Assembly (NCBI GenBank): GCA_000701625.1
Contig: JNJK01000006.1
Coordinates: forward strand, 164,944-228,943
Reading direction: 5' to 3'
DNA: 64,000 bases
DNA from: Lachnospiraceae bacterium MC2017
GTDB taxonomy: Bacteria > Bacillota > Clostridia > Lachnospirales > Lachnospiraceae
The notes under the pieces are model-generated. The model made no database searches. It saw nothing but the letters and a program-made list of their open reading frames with translations, and was not told the origin of the DNA. The translations under genes and the position numbers were made by a program. The stretch's first letter is position 1, and each line of letters begins with the position of its first letter. Of the stretch, positions 33,982 to 43,824 are shown in pieces.

Positions 33982-34845
33982 ATGCTGATCTTCAAGGATA
34001 CGTTACAACTTGATAAAGATTTTCCTTTTAAGATAACCCGTTATGATCTGAAAGCGGAAGATAATTCCGGAGATACATATCACTATCATGATTTCTGTGA
34101 GATAACCTGCATCGAAGAAGGTGAAGGAATTTACCATGTGGGCGGGAAAGATTATGAAGTCTCGAAGGGAGACATTATGATCTTCAACAATGTGGAACCT
34201 CACGGTTGGAGCATAACAGGCAAAAATATGAAGGTACTGGTTCTTATTTTTTCTGCGGAACTTGTGACGGATCCGCTGGATTCATACATCGCAGATTATA
34301 TGAAACCATTTATCGAGAGAGGAAGTAATTTTAGGAATAAACTTGAAAAAGAAGACGCACGGTCAAAAAATATATATGAACTGTTGCAGGAATGTTTCAC
34401 GGAATCAGAAGAAAAAGAAGCTGGTTTTCAGAATATCATCAAGGCAGACGTAATAAAGATCCTTACATTTCTGATCCGGCATTATCAAAGAGAAGACATG
34501 ATACCGGAAGACAGGATCGGCGAAAAAAAGCAGGCAGTGAATCGCCTTGGATCTGCACTGGAATTTATCAATGAGCATTTCACAGAAAATATCTCTCTGA
34601 ATCAGGTTTCTTCCATGGTCTATATGAGTCCCAATTATTTTAGTTCGTATTTTAGTAAGATCTGCGGATATAAATTCAGTGAATATATAACGATCATGAG
34701 ACTCAAAAAAGCCCGGAGTATGTATATTTCTTCGGATAAGAGTGCAACAGAGATCGCACTCTGCTGCGGATTCAGAAATATGTCCAATTTCTACAGACTT
34801 TACAAAAAATATCTGGGAGCCTTGCCGGGAAGAGAAAAGCCATGA
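33982..34845 (+). CDS. AraC-family regulator with cupin domain
   Basis: The 287-residue protein has an N-terminal cupin (YHYHDFCEITCIEEGEGIYH, YEVSKGDIMIFNNVEPHGW) that normally binds a sugar. A C-terminal double helix-turn-helix follows (GSALEFINEHFTENISLNQV, YMSPNYFSSYFSKICGYKFS, ATEIALCCGFRNMSNFYRLY). Its stop overlaps the start of the YesM-type kinase. It probably controls the carbohydrate genes downstream. Confidence 0.9.
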   Translation: MLIFKDTLQLDKDFPFKITRYDLKAEDNSGDTYHYHDFCEITCIEEGEGIYHVGGKDYEVSKGDIMIFNNVEPHGWSITGKNMKVLVLIFSAELVTDPLDSYIADYMKPFIERGSNFRNKLEKEDARSKNIYELLQECFTESEEKEAGFQNIIKADVIKILTFLIRHYQREDMIPEDRIGEKKQAVNRLGSALEFINEHFTENISLNQVSSMVYMSPNYFSSYFSKICGYKFSEYITIMRLKKARSMYISSDKSATEIALCCGFRNMSNFYRLYKKYLGALPGREKP

Positions 34846-36611
34846 GAAAAAGTATACGATATATTTTATCTGCATATTTTGTGCTGTTCTCTGCTGCCAT
34901 ACTTCTGGCAGCATCTATTACATTTGGGATCATTCAGTACCGTACCATACGGCAGAATACAGCGCAGGATCTGAAAAACCGCTGCATCGCAACAGCGTCA
35001 AATCTCTCGCAGGAGATCACCCAAATGGATAATATCCTCTTAAATGCCATCGCGTCGAGAGAAATGAAAGCAGATTTCAAAGTGTATATGGATGAATCGA
35101 AACCATATGACAGGATCAGGGCAAGGCAGAGCTTTGCAGGAGTACTTACTGCGCTAAAAGGATTGGATTTTTCCATAAGACAGCTGAACGTATACGGAAC
35201 AGAAGAAGGCGGATATGGTATCGGTAACTATAACGGGGAGCTAATATTTCCGGTAACAGATCAGAAATGGTATGAAGAAACAACAAAAAATAATGGGCTC
35301 AGATATATAGAAGCTCCGGCAGAGGATCAGCTTGCGTCAGAAAGCACCGGAATAGATAAGCACACTTTGTATTTTTCAATCTGCAGGATCTTTTTTGATA
35401 ACTTCCATAGACCTATGGGATATATAGAAGTTAAAAAATACTATGATCACGTATTTAGTTCTTCCTTTGTTGAAAGTGATGAGTACACACCGGATCTTAT
35501 AGTGTATGACAAGAATGGAAGGCAGCTTTATCCTGCAGAAAAGGTTTTTGATTATTATAGTCATAGGAACGAAGGGGATATAGAAGTCAGGAATACTATC
35601 ACAGGGAAAGCGCAGCAGCTGTTTTTTCAGGAAACAGATACAAATGATCTGTTGGTTGTGATCGCAGTAAACAGCAGTGTGTTCATGGCACCGGTTTACA
35701 GGGCTCTAGGCACTACATGCATTATCTTTATTTTGTTTTTCGGAGTATTTTTTATTACAGCAAATTACATTGCAAAAAAGATCAGTAATCCTATTCATGA
35801 GATATACAGATTTCTAAATGAGCCGGACGAAGGATTCAGGGAACTGGAACTTCCGAACACAGGAATACTTGAGATTGATCGTCTTAAGGATTCTCTGAAT
35901 GAAAATATCCGGAGTAAAAAATCATCAATGGAGCAGTTGATGCTCCTTCGAGAGCAGGAATTACAGGCTGAAATGCTGGCGCTGCAGTCTCAGATGAATC
36001 CGCATTTTCTCTATAATTCTCTTACGTCCATTGCAGAAATGGCAGAAGAGGGGATGACCGGAGAAGTTGCAGAGATGTGTCAGGACATCACGTCGATCCT
36101 TAGATATATTTCATCAAATAAGGAACAGCTCACAACAGTAGAGGAAGAACTTGAGCAGTGCGACAGATACCTTCACTGCATGATATTGAGATACGGAGAT
36201 GAGCTTAAGTACAGCTTTGAAATAGAAGATGAACTTCTTGACTGCCTTATTCCAAAACTCTGTGTACAGCTATTGGTTGAAAATGCCATAAAGTCTGTTA
36301 CAAGGCAGAGTCCGCCCTGGAAAATAGATATTAAGGGCGAACTGAAGGGAAATAAATGGTCTGTTACTGTCATGGATAATGGGCCCGGATTTGATCCGGA
36401 AGTTGACAGGAAGCTTCGGCAGGACATGGACAGAATACTTGAAACAGCAACTCTTCCCAGCCTAAAGATACAGGGAATGGGGATACTGAATATTTTTATA
36501 AGGCTTTATCTACATAACGGAATACCTTTTGTATTTGATTTTGGAAACCAACCGGAGGGCGGTGCTTTTGTCACCGTAGGAGGTTACTATGATAAAGATA
36601 GACCGCTTTAA
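34842..36611 (+). CDS. YesM-type sensor histidine kinase
   Basis: The 589-residue protein has a membrane helix near residue 10-30, an extracellular sensor of about 250 residues and a second helix (TCIIFILFFGVFFITANYIA). A HAMP-like linker leads to the LytS/YesM-type His_kinase box (QSQMNPHFLYNSLTSI) and a HATPase domain (LLVENAIKSVTRQSPP, MDNGPGFDPEVD, GMGILNIFIRLYL). It overlaps both neighbours (4 and 23 bases). Together with the next gene it forms a YesM/YesN pair of the sort that senses plant polysaccharide fragments. Confidence 0.92.
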   Translation: MRKSIRYILSAYFVLFSAAILLAASITFGIIQYRTIRQNTAQDLKNRCIATASNLSQEITQMDNILLNAIASREMKADFKVYMDESKPYDRIRARQSFAGVLTALKGLDFSIRQLNVYGTEEGGYGIGNYNGELIFPVTDQKWYEETTKNNGLRYIEAPAEDQLASESTGIDKHTLYFSICRIFFDNFHRPMGYIEVKKYYDHVFSSSFVESDEYTPDLIVYDKNGRQLYPAEKVFDYYSHRNEGDIEVRNTITGKAQQLFFQETDTNDLLVVIAVNSSVFMAPVYRALGTTCIIFILFFGVFFITANYIAKKISNPIHEIYRFLNEPDEGFRELELPNTGILEIDRLKDSLNENIRSKKSSMEQLMLLREQELQAEMLALQSQMNPHFLYNSLTSIAEMAEEGMTGEVAEMCQDITSILRYISSNKEQLTTVEEELEQCDRYLHCMILRYGDELKYSFEIEDELLDCLIPKLCVQLLVENAIKSVTRQSPPWKIDIKGELKGNKWSVTVMDNGPGFDPEVDRKLRQDMDRILETATLPSLKIQGMGILNIFIRLYLHNGIPFVFDFGNQPEGGAFVTVGGYYDKDRPL

Positions 36612-37353
36612 TGTCCTTATCGTTGATGATGAACATTTGATCCGTCAGTCCATCAGGCGAAAAATAGAGGGAATCAGTGATTCTTTTCGCATTGCAGATG
36701 AATGCAGCGATGGAGAGCAGGCACTGAAACTTCTTAAAGAAAAAGATATTCATATCGTTTTTACGGACATAAGGATGCCGGTTATGGATGGGTTAAGGCT
36801 GGCATCTGAAATACATGCCCGTTATCCTGATATCGTAACAGTGATCCTGTCCGGATATGCGGACTTTTCCTATGCTCAGACTGCCGTGCGTGAGGGGGTT
36901 TTTGACTATCTCTTAAAACCTGTTACAGGTGAGAATGTGAAAGATGTTCTGGAACGTATAGAAGTCACGCTTCAGAAAAAATATGAGCTTCCAGGTGATC
37001 CGTCTCTTAGTAAACGGAGTGCGAAGGAGAGTGTGGATTATGCGGTTCACTATATGAGAGAACGATATATGGATGACATAGATCTCGGAGCTCTTGCTGA
37101 GAAAATGGGATTTACATCTGCATATCTTACAAAACTTTTCAATAAATTTCTCGGTGAGGCGCCACTTAAATATCTGACTTCGATAAGGATAAATGAAGCC
37201 AAAAAGATTCTTCTCACTACGGACGAACCTATTGCCAGGGTAGGAGAAATGGTAGGATATCCGGATCAGTTTTACTTTAGCCGTACTTTCAGAAAATATA
37301 CAGGTTATAATCCCTCAACATATAGAAAGATAGAAAGTAACTATTCAGAATAG
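36589..37353 (+). CDS. YesN-type response regulator (REC + AraC HTH)
   Basis: The 254-residue protein has a receiver (LIVDDEHLIRQSIRRK, phospho-acceptor Asp60 in VFTDIRMPVMDG, Lys in YLLKPVTGEN). The C-terminal AraC DNA-binding domain follows (VHYMRERYMDDIDLGALAEK, MGFTSAYLTKLFNKFLGEAP, YPDQFYFSRTFRKYTGYNPS). Phosphorylation by the overlapping YesM-like kinase is expected. Likely targets are the convergent ABC operon and the GH31 gene. Confidence 0.92.
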   Translation: MIKIDRFNVLIVDDEHLIRQSIRRKIEGISDSFRIADECSDGEQALKLLKEKDIHIVFTDIRMPVMDGLRLASEIHARYPDIVTVILSGYADFSYAQTAVREGVFDYLLKPVTGENVKDVLERIEVTLQKKYELPGDPSLSKRSAKESVDYAVHYMRERYMDDIDLGALAEKMGFTSAYLTKLFNKFLGEAPLKYLTSIRINEAKKILLTTDEPIARVGEMVGYPDQFYFSRTFRKYTGYNPSTYRKIESNYSE

Positions 37354-37373
37354 TTATGACAGTTTGGATAGAA

Positions 37374-37408
37374 GAAAAGGAGCTTCCGCGAAAAGAAGCT
37401 CCTTTTTG
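37374..37408. terminator. Bidirectional terminator
   Basis: AAAAGGAGCTTC pairs with GAAGCTCCTTTTT around CGCGAAAA, with A- and T-runs on both sides. It separates the response regulator gene from the converging ABC operon. Confidence 0.85.
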
Positions 37409-37447
37409 CATGTCATGATATTCAATCTGACAAATTATTTTTAGTTT

Positions 37448-38824
37448 TTAATTCCAGTTGGAATCGCCTGCTGCTCCTGCGAGCTGTGCACGTTCATCGT
37501 CGATAGCCTGCAGAACCTCTTCACTTGTCATATCTCCGGTAAACATAGCTGCGAGATTTGCGGAAATGTCCATCCACTGCTCATTAAAGTACTTAACTAC
37601 ATCCTGCAGAACCATTCCTGAGTGTGCGTCGTCATAGGAACCAAGGAAATCAAGAGTAGTCTTGGAATACTCAGGAGTCTGTCCCATATCGATCGGAAGG
37701 TTTTCAACATCAGATGCATTGTCGATAAGGTACTGGATGTTGTCTTTCTGAACGATGTACTCCAGATACTTCTTAGCTGCATCGATATTCTTGGATCCGG
37801 AATAGATGAAGCGTGAAGGTCCGGTAGGATGGATATTGAGGTATTGGTTATCAAGGATCGGAAGCAGGAATAATCCGAAATCATCCTCTGTATAACCTGC
37901 AGTATTCTGATCATTTGCAACGATGGAAGCAATTGCACCGGGCTTTAACATACATATTGCAAATTCGCCGCTTGCCATGTAGCTTTCTGCGTTTGCAAAT
38001 TCATCTGACATGTAGTTGTCACCGAAATAACCTTTCTGAGCCAGAGTATTGAGCTGATCCAGCATGGTCTTCATATTCTCGTTATCAGCGAATTTTGCTT
38101 CGTTTTTATTCAGCTTATCAATGATACCTGGATCAAGCTTATCCAGTACCTGTGCACTTGCAGTCCAAAGCATTGTCTGGTGCCAGCCGTCAGCAACCGG
38201 CTCATAAATGGGAGTGACTCCGCTTTCAAGGAGCTTATCGCAGTCTGCTGTGAGTTCATCGAAGGTTTTCGGAACATCAGTGATACCTGCAGCTTCAAAG
38301 AGTTTTTTATTGTAGACCATGTAATAGTCTGTAGTGGTGTCGTAATAAGTAAGGCCGTAATTCACACCATCTACGCCTGTCTGCTCGGCGGAGAACTCAC
38401 TGTAAGCACTTGCCCATGATTCGCCAGAAAGATCAACAGCATTTTCTGTGACGTTATAAGTGGTGGCAAGAGCGAAACCGGACTGTGCGCCCCAGATATC
38501 CGGACCTTCACCGCTGTTGAGCCTTGTGAGGAGCAGATCCTGATACTGATCTGCGGGAACGATCTCATAGTCAACATGAATACCGGTCTCTTCTTCGAAT
38601 TTCTTTCCAAGTTCCTGTTCGGAATCCTCTACCCAGTCCTGGCTTGCCATTACTGTGATAGTTGTTCCGGCTGCGCTGCTTTCACTGCCGTCACTTTCCT
38701 TTGATTCGGATGCAGCTGCGGAACTTCCTGCTGCTGTGGCTGATGAAGCACTGGCTCCGCCGCAGGCTGTGAGTGAAACTGCCATAGCTGCTGATAGTAC
38801 GATTGACACGATCTTCCTTTTCAT
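37448..38824 (-). CDS. Sugar ABC transporter substrate-binding lipoprotein
   Basis: The 458-residue protein has a lipoprotein signal (lipobox LTAC) followed by a Ser/Ala-rich linker. The binding domain has TTITVMASQDWVEDSEQELG, KKFEEETGIHVDYEIVPADQ, GPDIWGAQSG, YNKKLFEAAGITDVPKTFDE and a late IHPTGPSRFIYSGSKNIDAA. It belongs to the carbohydrate-uptake (CUT1) binding proteins. It is the last gene of the minus-strand operon, after the two permeases, though it is often first. No ATPase is encoded here, so a shared MsmX-type ATPase is expected. Confidence 0.92.
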   Translation of the reverse strand: MKRKIVSIVLSAAMAVSLTACGGASASSATAAGSSAAASESKESDGSESSAAGTTITVMASQDWVEDSEQELGKKFEEETGIHVDYEIVPADQYQDLLLTRLNSGEGPDIWGAQSGFALATTYNVTENAVDLSGESWASAYSEFSAEQTGVDGVNYGLTYYDTTTDYYMVYNKKLFEAAGITDVPKTFDELTADCDKLLESGVTPIYEPVADGWHQTMLWTASAQVLDKLDPGIIDKLNKNEAKFADNENMKTMLDQLNTLAQKGYFGDNYMSDEFANAESYMASGEFAICMLKPGAIASIVANDQNTAGYTEDDFGLFLLPILDNQYLNIHPTGPSRFIYSGSKNIDAAKKYLEYIVQKDNIQYLIDNASDVENLPIDMGQTPEYSKTTLDFLGSYDDAHSGMVLQDVVKYFNEQWMDISANLAAMFTGDMTSEEVLQAIDDERAQLAGAAGDSNWN

Positions 38825-38845
38825 AGTTGCCTCCTTATAAATATG

Positions 38846-39679
38846 TTATCCCTTAACCGCACCTGCGGTCTGGTTTCCAACGATATATTTCTGACATGCA
38901 AGATACATGATGAGTACAGGGGTACAAGTCAGGATGACATCTGCGGATATCAGGTTCCAGTTCAGTTCAAACTGACCGAAGAAATTGTAGATTGCAAGGG
39001 TCATTGGCCACTTTTCAGAGGAATGCAGGAAATATAACGGCATCATGAATTCGTTCCAGTTATTCAGAAAACAGAGAACAGCAGATGTTACGACTGCACT
39101 TTTCAGCATTGGGAAAATAACCTTTATATAGAGCTGCCAGGGAGTACATCCGTCAAGAACGGCGGCTTCATCCAGATCGACAGGGATCTTGGATACGAAT
39201 CCATAGATCAGAAATACAGAAAAGGGCGTCTGCATTGCGACATATAAAAGGATTATACCAATTGCAGTGTTATTGAGATGGGTTATCTGCATGGTCTTTG
39301 TGAGAGTAACGTAATTAATGGGAATTACCATACCAAGAACCACGAACATGTACAGCCTGCTGAAAGCTTTTGTGCGCCTCCTTGAGAAAACATAGGCTGC
39401 CATTGAAGCAAACATAATGGTTATCACCATTCCGCCTCCTGCGTAGAAGAGGCTGTTAAAGAAGCTTCTCATGAGCTTTCCCTTTTCGATGACTGTACCA
39501 AAATTTGTAAAGATCCACTGCTTCGGAAGAGTCATTGAAAGCGCCATGGTCTCGCCATTTGACTTAAAGGCATTTAGTACTACAAGGATCATAGGCAGCA
39601 GTACTGTAAGGGATGCGCACCAGGCGAGAAGATTTTTGAGCACAACCTGAAGAGTTTTATTTTTCGATGAATAAACCAT
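38846..39679 (-). CDS. Sugar ABC transporter permease (MalG-type)
   Basis: The 277-residue protein has six membrane segments and the ATPase-contact EAA loop DLDEAAVLDGCTPWQLYIKV at the usual place for MalG-like CUT1 permeases. Its start overlaps the stop of the other permease by one base. It lies 21 bases upstream of the binding-protein gene in the direction of transcription. Confidence 0.92.
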   Translation of the reverse strand: MVYSSKNKTLQVVLKNLLAWCASLTVLLPMILVVLNAFKSNGETMALSMTLPKQWIFTNFGTVIEKGKLMRSFFNSLFYAGGGMVITIMFASMAAYVFSRRRTKAFSRLYMFVVLGMVIPINYVTLTKTMQITHLNNTAIGIILLYVAMQTPFSVFLIYGFVSKIPVDLDEAAVLDGCTPWQLYIKVIFPMLKSAVVTSAVLCFLNNWNEFMMPLYFLHSSEKWPMTLAIYNFFGQFELNWNLISADVILTCTPVLIMYLACQKYIVGNQTAGAVKG

Positions 39680-40554
39680 TACTCAACCACCTCATCTTTT
39701 GTAAGGATCTTAACCATAAAATATCCAAGGAATATCATAAAGATAAAAAGAACAGAACTTATAGTTGTGCCTTCTGCATAGAGTCCCTTTGACATCATCT
39801 TGAATACTCCGGTGTAGAGCACCTCAGTCCTGTGACCGGGACCTCCGTTTGTGAGGGCGTAAACCATATCAAAGATCTTTAAGCCGTAGATCACATTCAG
39901 CACGATCGTAACCGCAAGGGTTTGTCTGAGCATAGGAAGTGTCACGAATCTGAATCGCTGCCAGGCATTCGCACCATCGATCGCTGCCGCCTCATAATAA
40001 ATATTAGGTATAGCAAGGATTCCGGCTATGAGAAGAGTCATGATGTACCCCACACCTCTCCAGATATCAACTCCCATTACTGAAAAGAATGCGATCTTCG
40101 GATCTACGAGCCACTTCTGTGTCAGGGATTCAAGACCGACAGCACGAAGGAACGTATTCAGAAAACCGATCTTGGGATTCAGTATTGAAGTAAAGGTAAG
40201 ACCTGTAACCAGGATAGGAAGTACTGAAGGCAGGTAGAGCACTGCTCTGTGAAAATTCTTTCCTTTGATATCACGGCTAAGTGCTACTGCAAAGAGAAGT
40301 CCAAGCCCTGTCTTCATTATTACTGTCACAAATGTGAAAAGCAGCGTGTTTGTGATATAGGTTAGATACTGGCCTTTAGAGGAAAAAACTTCAAGGAAAT
40401 TTTTAAATCCTACAAAATGCAGTTCCTTAGAATAAGCTGACCAGTCTGTGAAGGAATAGCATATTCCCATGATGCCGGGAATGACGCTTAGCAGCGTATA
40501 GATCAGTACAGATCCGGCAGCAAAGTACCAAGGATAAATTTTTGCCTTATTCAT
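39679..40554 (-). CDS. Sugar ABC transporter permease (MalF-type)
   Basis: The 291-residue protein has six membrane segments, the ALTNGGPGHRTEVLYTGVFK signature common to MalF/LacF-type CUT1 permeases and the EAA loop YYEAAAIDGANAWQRFRFVT. It is the first gene of the minus-strand operon. The upstream region is shared with the divergent GH31 gene and contains an AAACGTTT palindrome. Confidence 0.92.
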   Translation of the reverse strand: MNKAKIYPWYFAAGSVLIYTLLSVIPGIMGICYSFTDWSAYSKELHFVGFKNFLEVFSSKGQYLTYITNTLLFTFVTVIMKTGLGLLFAVALSRDIKGKNFHRAVLYLPSVLPILVTGLTFTSILNPKIGFLNTFLRAVGLESLTQKWLVDPKIAFFSVMGVDIWRGVGYIMTLLIAGILAIPNIYYEAAAIDGANAWQRFRFVTLPMLRQTLAVTIVLNVIYGLKIFDMVYALTNGGPGHRTEVLYTGVFKMMSKGLYAEGTTISSVLFIFMIFLGYFMVKILTKDEVVE

Positions 40555-40890
40555 TTTTCACCCAACTCTTTCTTCGCGATGCCTGCGATGAACATCGAAA
40601 CGTTTTGCCTTATGTGATACAGTTTAGCGATAACCATTGTTTATATCCATGTAGTCATTTGTTAAAAATATGCAATTTTTTAACCAATGGGCATTTTGCG
40701 TTGTGAGTATTTGTATTATATGAACCTTTGTGCAGCGGGATATGTAGTTATTATGTACATCAAAATAGGCTTTGAATTTGGAAGAGTAGTTAAATATGGT
40801 CATCTTGAAAAAAGAACGTTCGGATTTAAGATTATGATAAAAGGATTAAAAAAGGTTGCGCGTGTACAAATAAAAACAGGATGGTGTCAT
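40555..40890. promoter_or_regulatory. Divergent control region with LacI/CcpA-like palindrome
   Basis: This 336-base stretch separates the ABC operon from the GH31 gene. It holds CGAAACGTTTTG at 40596-40607, whose core AAACGTTT is the centre of LacI/CcpA-type operators. No gene of its own is evident, although the GH31 frame stays open leftwards to 40687. Confidence 0.45.
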
Positions 40891-43251
40891 ATGAATATCA
40901 AGATAGATCCAATAAGAGCAGATATTTTGAGAGTACGTGTCTCGCTTAAGGAACTGAAAGAGTACAGGAGTGAACTGGTTCAGGAAAAAATTGAAACGGT
41001 GGATCAGTCGGATCTTCACGCTGAAATTGATTCTGTGAATGGAAATATTACATGGGAATATAAGGGTCGCATATTATTAAAATGCATAGCACATGAGCTT
41101 GTAGAGAAGCCTGTTTATAATTATACAACGGACGGTGAAGAACCGATTATCGACCGGGTAAAAACCGTTGATGGAGAAAGAAATTTCATAAAAAATCTGA
41201 AGAAGAAAGAAGTCAGAAAAGCCTGCTCTGCATCTATAACCCTGACGCTTCAAGAAGACGAGGGGATATATGGTCTTGGACAGGCGGAAGAAGGAATCTA
41301 TAATCTAAGGCATCAGACAAAGTATTTGTACCAGCATAATATGCGTATACCAATGCCGGTACTATTTTCAGACAAGGGATATGGCATATTTGTTGACTGC
41401 ACCTCGCTTATGGAATTCTATGATACAGAAGATGGAGCAAGTTTGTATCTGGATACGGTAGATGAGATTACCTACTATTTTATTGCAGCTGAAAATGCCG
41501 GAGATTTTACAGCAGCTGTAAGAGTGCTTACAGGAAAAGCCTCCATGCTGCCGGACTGGGCATACGGCTACGTTCAGTCAAAGGAGCAGTACTATTCTGC
41601 GGCAGAGATGCGTGATGTGGTTAAGCGCTACAGGGAGGAGAAGGTACCCATTGACTGCATCGTACAGGATTGGAATAGTTGGAGACCGGAGCACTGGGGA
41701 GAAAAGAAACTTGATGAAGCGCGTTACAGTGATGTGAAAGAGAGAATGGACGAGATTCATGATATGAACGTTCATACCATGATCTCGGTATGGCCCAATA
41801 TGAATTCCAATACAGATGACTATGCGGAATTTATGAGTAAGGGCTTTCTCTTAAATGATCTCGCAACATATGATGCATTTAATGAAGAAGCAAGGAAAAT
41901 ATATTGGAAGCAGGCTAAGGAAGGACTGTATGATAAAGGATTTGATTCATGGTGGTGTGATTCCACGGAACCTTTTTCCGGACCTGACTGGGGCGGCAGT
42001 GTAAAGAGAGACGAGGCAGAACGCTATAAATTGGTAGGCGGCGAGCACAAGAAGTATCTGGATCCTGAAAAAGCAAATGTATATGCCCTCTACCATGCGA
42101 AGGGAATATATGAAAATCAGCGAAAGGATGATCCGGAAAAGAGAGTGCTGAATCTCACCAGATCAGGTTACATTTCAGGTCAGAAATACGGAGCGATGCT
42201 CTGGTCCGGAGATACAGCCGCAAAGTGGGATACCTTAAAAAAGCAGATCACGGAAGGCCTGAATATGGGAATCTCCGGTTACCCTTACTGGACACTGGAT
42301 ATAGGTGCTTTTTTTACAGTGGGTGATAAATGGCAGAATCGGGGATGTGGATGCAATAACGATCCGTCTGTAAAGTGGTTTTGGCAGGGAGACTATAATG
42401 AAGGAGTGAAGGATGCAGGATACAGGGAACTTTATGTTCGCTGGCTTGAATTTGGATGTTTCCTTCCTATGTTTCGTTCACATGGAACGGATACACCAAG
42501 AGAAATATGGAATTTTGGTACTGAAGGTGATCCGGAATATAATGCTATAAAGAAATTTATAGGGATCAGGTATCTCTTGATGCCATATATCTATTCAATG
42601 GCAGCGGCTGTATACCATGAAAACTACACCATTTTACGGAGTTTTCTCTTTGACTTTATAGATGACAGGAATGCGAGAAAAATTCATGATGAGTTTATGT
42701 TTGGAGAGTCGATCCTTGTATGTCCTGTGACAGAACCGATGTATTATCTTCCTGAAAATAAAAAGATTGAAATGAATGATGCGGAACGGGGAAAAATCTG
42801 CTATCTGCCAAAGGGAACCGGTTGGACTGATTTTTTCAGTGGAGATCATTATGATGGAGGGAAGGTTGTCTTCATAAAAACTCCTCTTGATAAGATACCG
42901 CTATTCGTTCGTGACGGAAGCATCATACCCATGCAGGAAGGACTTGATCATGCATCAGACAGACCTATTGATGATCTGATAATAGCAGTTTATCCCGGGT
43001 GTGATGGAGCATACACTCTTTATGAGGACGCCGGAAATGGCTATGGGTACGAGAAGGGGGAATTCACTGCAATAGACTTTAGATGGACGGACCGGGGTGA
43101 CAGAAAGCATGGAGTGCTTCATATCAGTGACAGAAAGGGAGGCTTCCCGGGAATGCCGGTAGAAAGAGTATTCCGTATACGGATAGAAGGAAAAGAGGAA
43201 AGAATGGTTTCATATACGGGAGACAGCATGCAGGTTGTTATCAGTGAGTAA
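40891..43251 (+). CDS. Glycoside hydrolase family 31 (alpha-glucosidase/alpha-xylosidase)
   Basis: The ATG at 40891 (MNIKIDPIRADILRVRVSLK) begins where family members begin. The frame is open to 40687, but the extra residues look noncoding; the ribosome site is weak (CAGGATGGTG). The 786-residue protein has the N-terminal beta-domain (LTLQEDEGIYGLGQAEEGIY). The catalytic barrel has VQDWNSWRPEHWG, the nucleophile Asp357 in SWWCDSTEPF and the acid/base Asp441 in LWSGDTAAKWDTLKKQI. A C-terminal beta region follows. No signal peptide is seen, so it acts on imported oligosaccharides. The divergent ABC importer and YesM/YesN pair suggest alpha-linked gluco- or xylo-oligosaccharides. Confidence 0.92.
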   Translation: MNIKIDPIRADILRVRVSLKELKEYRSELVQEKIETVDQSDLHAEIDSVNGNITWEYKGRILLKCIAHELVEKPVYNYTTDGEEPIIDRVKTVDGERNFIKNLKKKEVRKACSASITLTLQEDEGIYGLGQAEEGIYNLRHQTKYLYQHNMRIPMPVLFSDKGYGIFVDCTSLMEFYDTEDGASLYLDTVDEITYYFIAAENAGDFTAAVRVLTGKASMLPDWAYGYVQSKEQYYSAAEMRDVVKRYREEKVPIDCIVQDWNSWRPEHWGEKKLDEARYSDVKERMDEIHDMNVHTMISVWPNMNSNTDDYAEFMSKGFLLNDLATYDAFNEEARKIYWKQAKEGLYDKGFDSWWCDSTEPFSGPDWGGSVKRDEAERYKLVGGEHKKYLDPEKANVYALYHAKGIYENQRKDDPEKRVLNLTRSGYISGQKYGAMLWSGDTAAKWDTLKKQITEGLNMGISGYPYWTLDIGAFFTVGDKWQNRGCGCNNDPSVKWFWQGDYNEGVKDAGYRELYVRWLEFGCFLPMFRSHGTDTPREIWNFGTEGDPEYNAIKKFIGIRYLLMPYIYSMAAAVYHENYTILRSFLFDFIDDRNARKIHDEFMFGESILVCPVTEPMYYLPENKKIEMNDAERGKICYLPKGTGWTDFFSGDHYDGGKVVFIKTPLDKIPLFVRDGSIIPMQEGLDHASDRPIDDLIIAVYPGCDGAYTLYEDAGNGYGYEKGEFTAIDFRWTDRGDRKHGVLHISDRKGGFPGMPVERVFRIRIEGKEERMVSYTGDSMQVVISE

Positions 43252-43262
43252 ATCCGTTACGT

Positions 43263-43292
43263 GAGCGAGCTGTAAGCGAGTGAACAGTAACT
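43263..43292 (-). repeat. Partial inverted copy of the 44.9-kb palindromic element
   Basis: On the minus strand it matches 44934-44963 at 28 of 30 positions (AGTTACTGTTCACTCGCT then TACAGCTCGCTC against ATCAGCTCGCTC). It lies 12 bases after the GH31 stop. Confidence 0.8.
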
Positions 43293-43408
43293 GTTTTACA
43301 TTATTTTTCTCTGAGTAATGATAGATAGAAATTGTAATTTTATCAGCATAAAGATATAATTAAACACAGTCATACGAGGAAAGGACACCGTATAGGGAGG
43401 TACAAAAA

Positions 43409-43810
43409 ATGGCATGTTTTGTTGTGTCTGCGGCTGAGGCTGTTATCGTGACAGCTGTAAAAAAAGTCGAAGAGAAAAAAGAACTGAAAAATGTTGAAAA
43501 TGATATTGATAAGCACGAGGATGTTTCAATTCCGTGGAGCAGAAAGATGGGATGGCTCACAAAGATGCTTTGGGGCGGTTCAGCACTTCTTGCATTTGAG
43601 CATGTATGGCATGGAGAAGTAGTTCCGTGGTTCCCGTTCCTTACAGCGATGTCAAATGCTGAGGACGCTGCGGAAATGTTCCATGAGATGGCTACTGTCG
43701 GTGTCGGCATGGCATCTCTTATCACTGTAGTCTGGATCGGAATGTGCGCTGTGGCAGATGCTATTGTAAAGCGTTCTGCAAAGGAAGCAGTAGAGAAAGC
43801 TACTATGTAA
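43409..43810 (+). CDS. Small membrane protein
   Basis: The 133-residue protein has a short N-terminal amphipathic helix (VSAAEAVIVTAVKKVEEKKE), a charged linker and two membrane helices (MLWGGSALLAFEHVWHGEVV, VGMASLITVVWIGMCAVADA). The ribosome site is AGGGAGGTACAAAAA. It forms an operon with the next small membrane protein, 14 bases downstream. The pair is seen often in Lachnospiraceae, to my knowledge without an assigned function. Confidence 0.75.
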   Translation: MACFVVSAAEAVIVTAVKKVEEKKELKNVENDIDKHEDVSIPWSRKMGWLTKMLWGGSALLAFEHVWHGEVVPWFPFLTAMSNAEDAAEMFHEMATVGVGMASLITVVWIGMCAVADAIVKRSAKEAVEKATM

Positions 43811-43824
43811 GGGAGGCAGAGAAA

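Noticed and set aside
40687..40890. Upstream extension of the GH31 gene to 40687
   Set aside because: The extra 68 residues do not look like family sequence, have no ribosome site and reach into the divergent promoter region.
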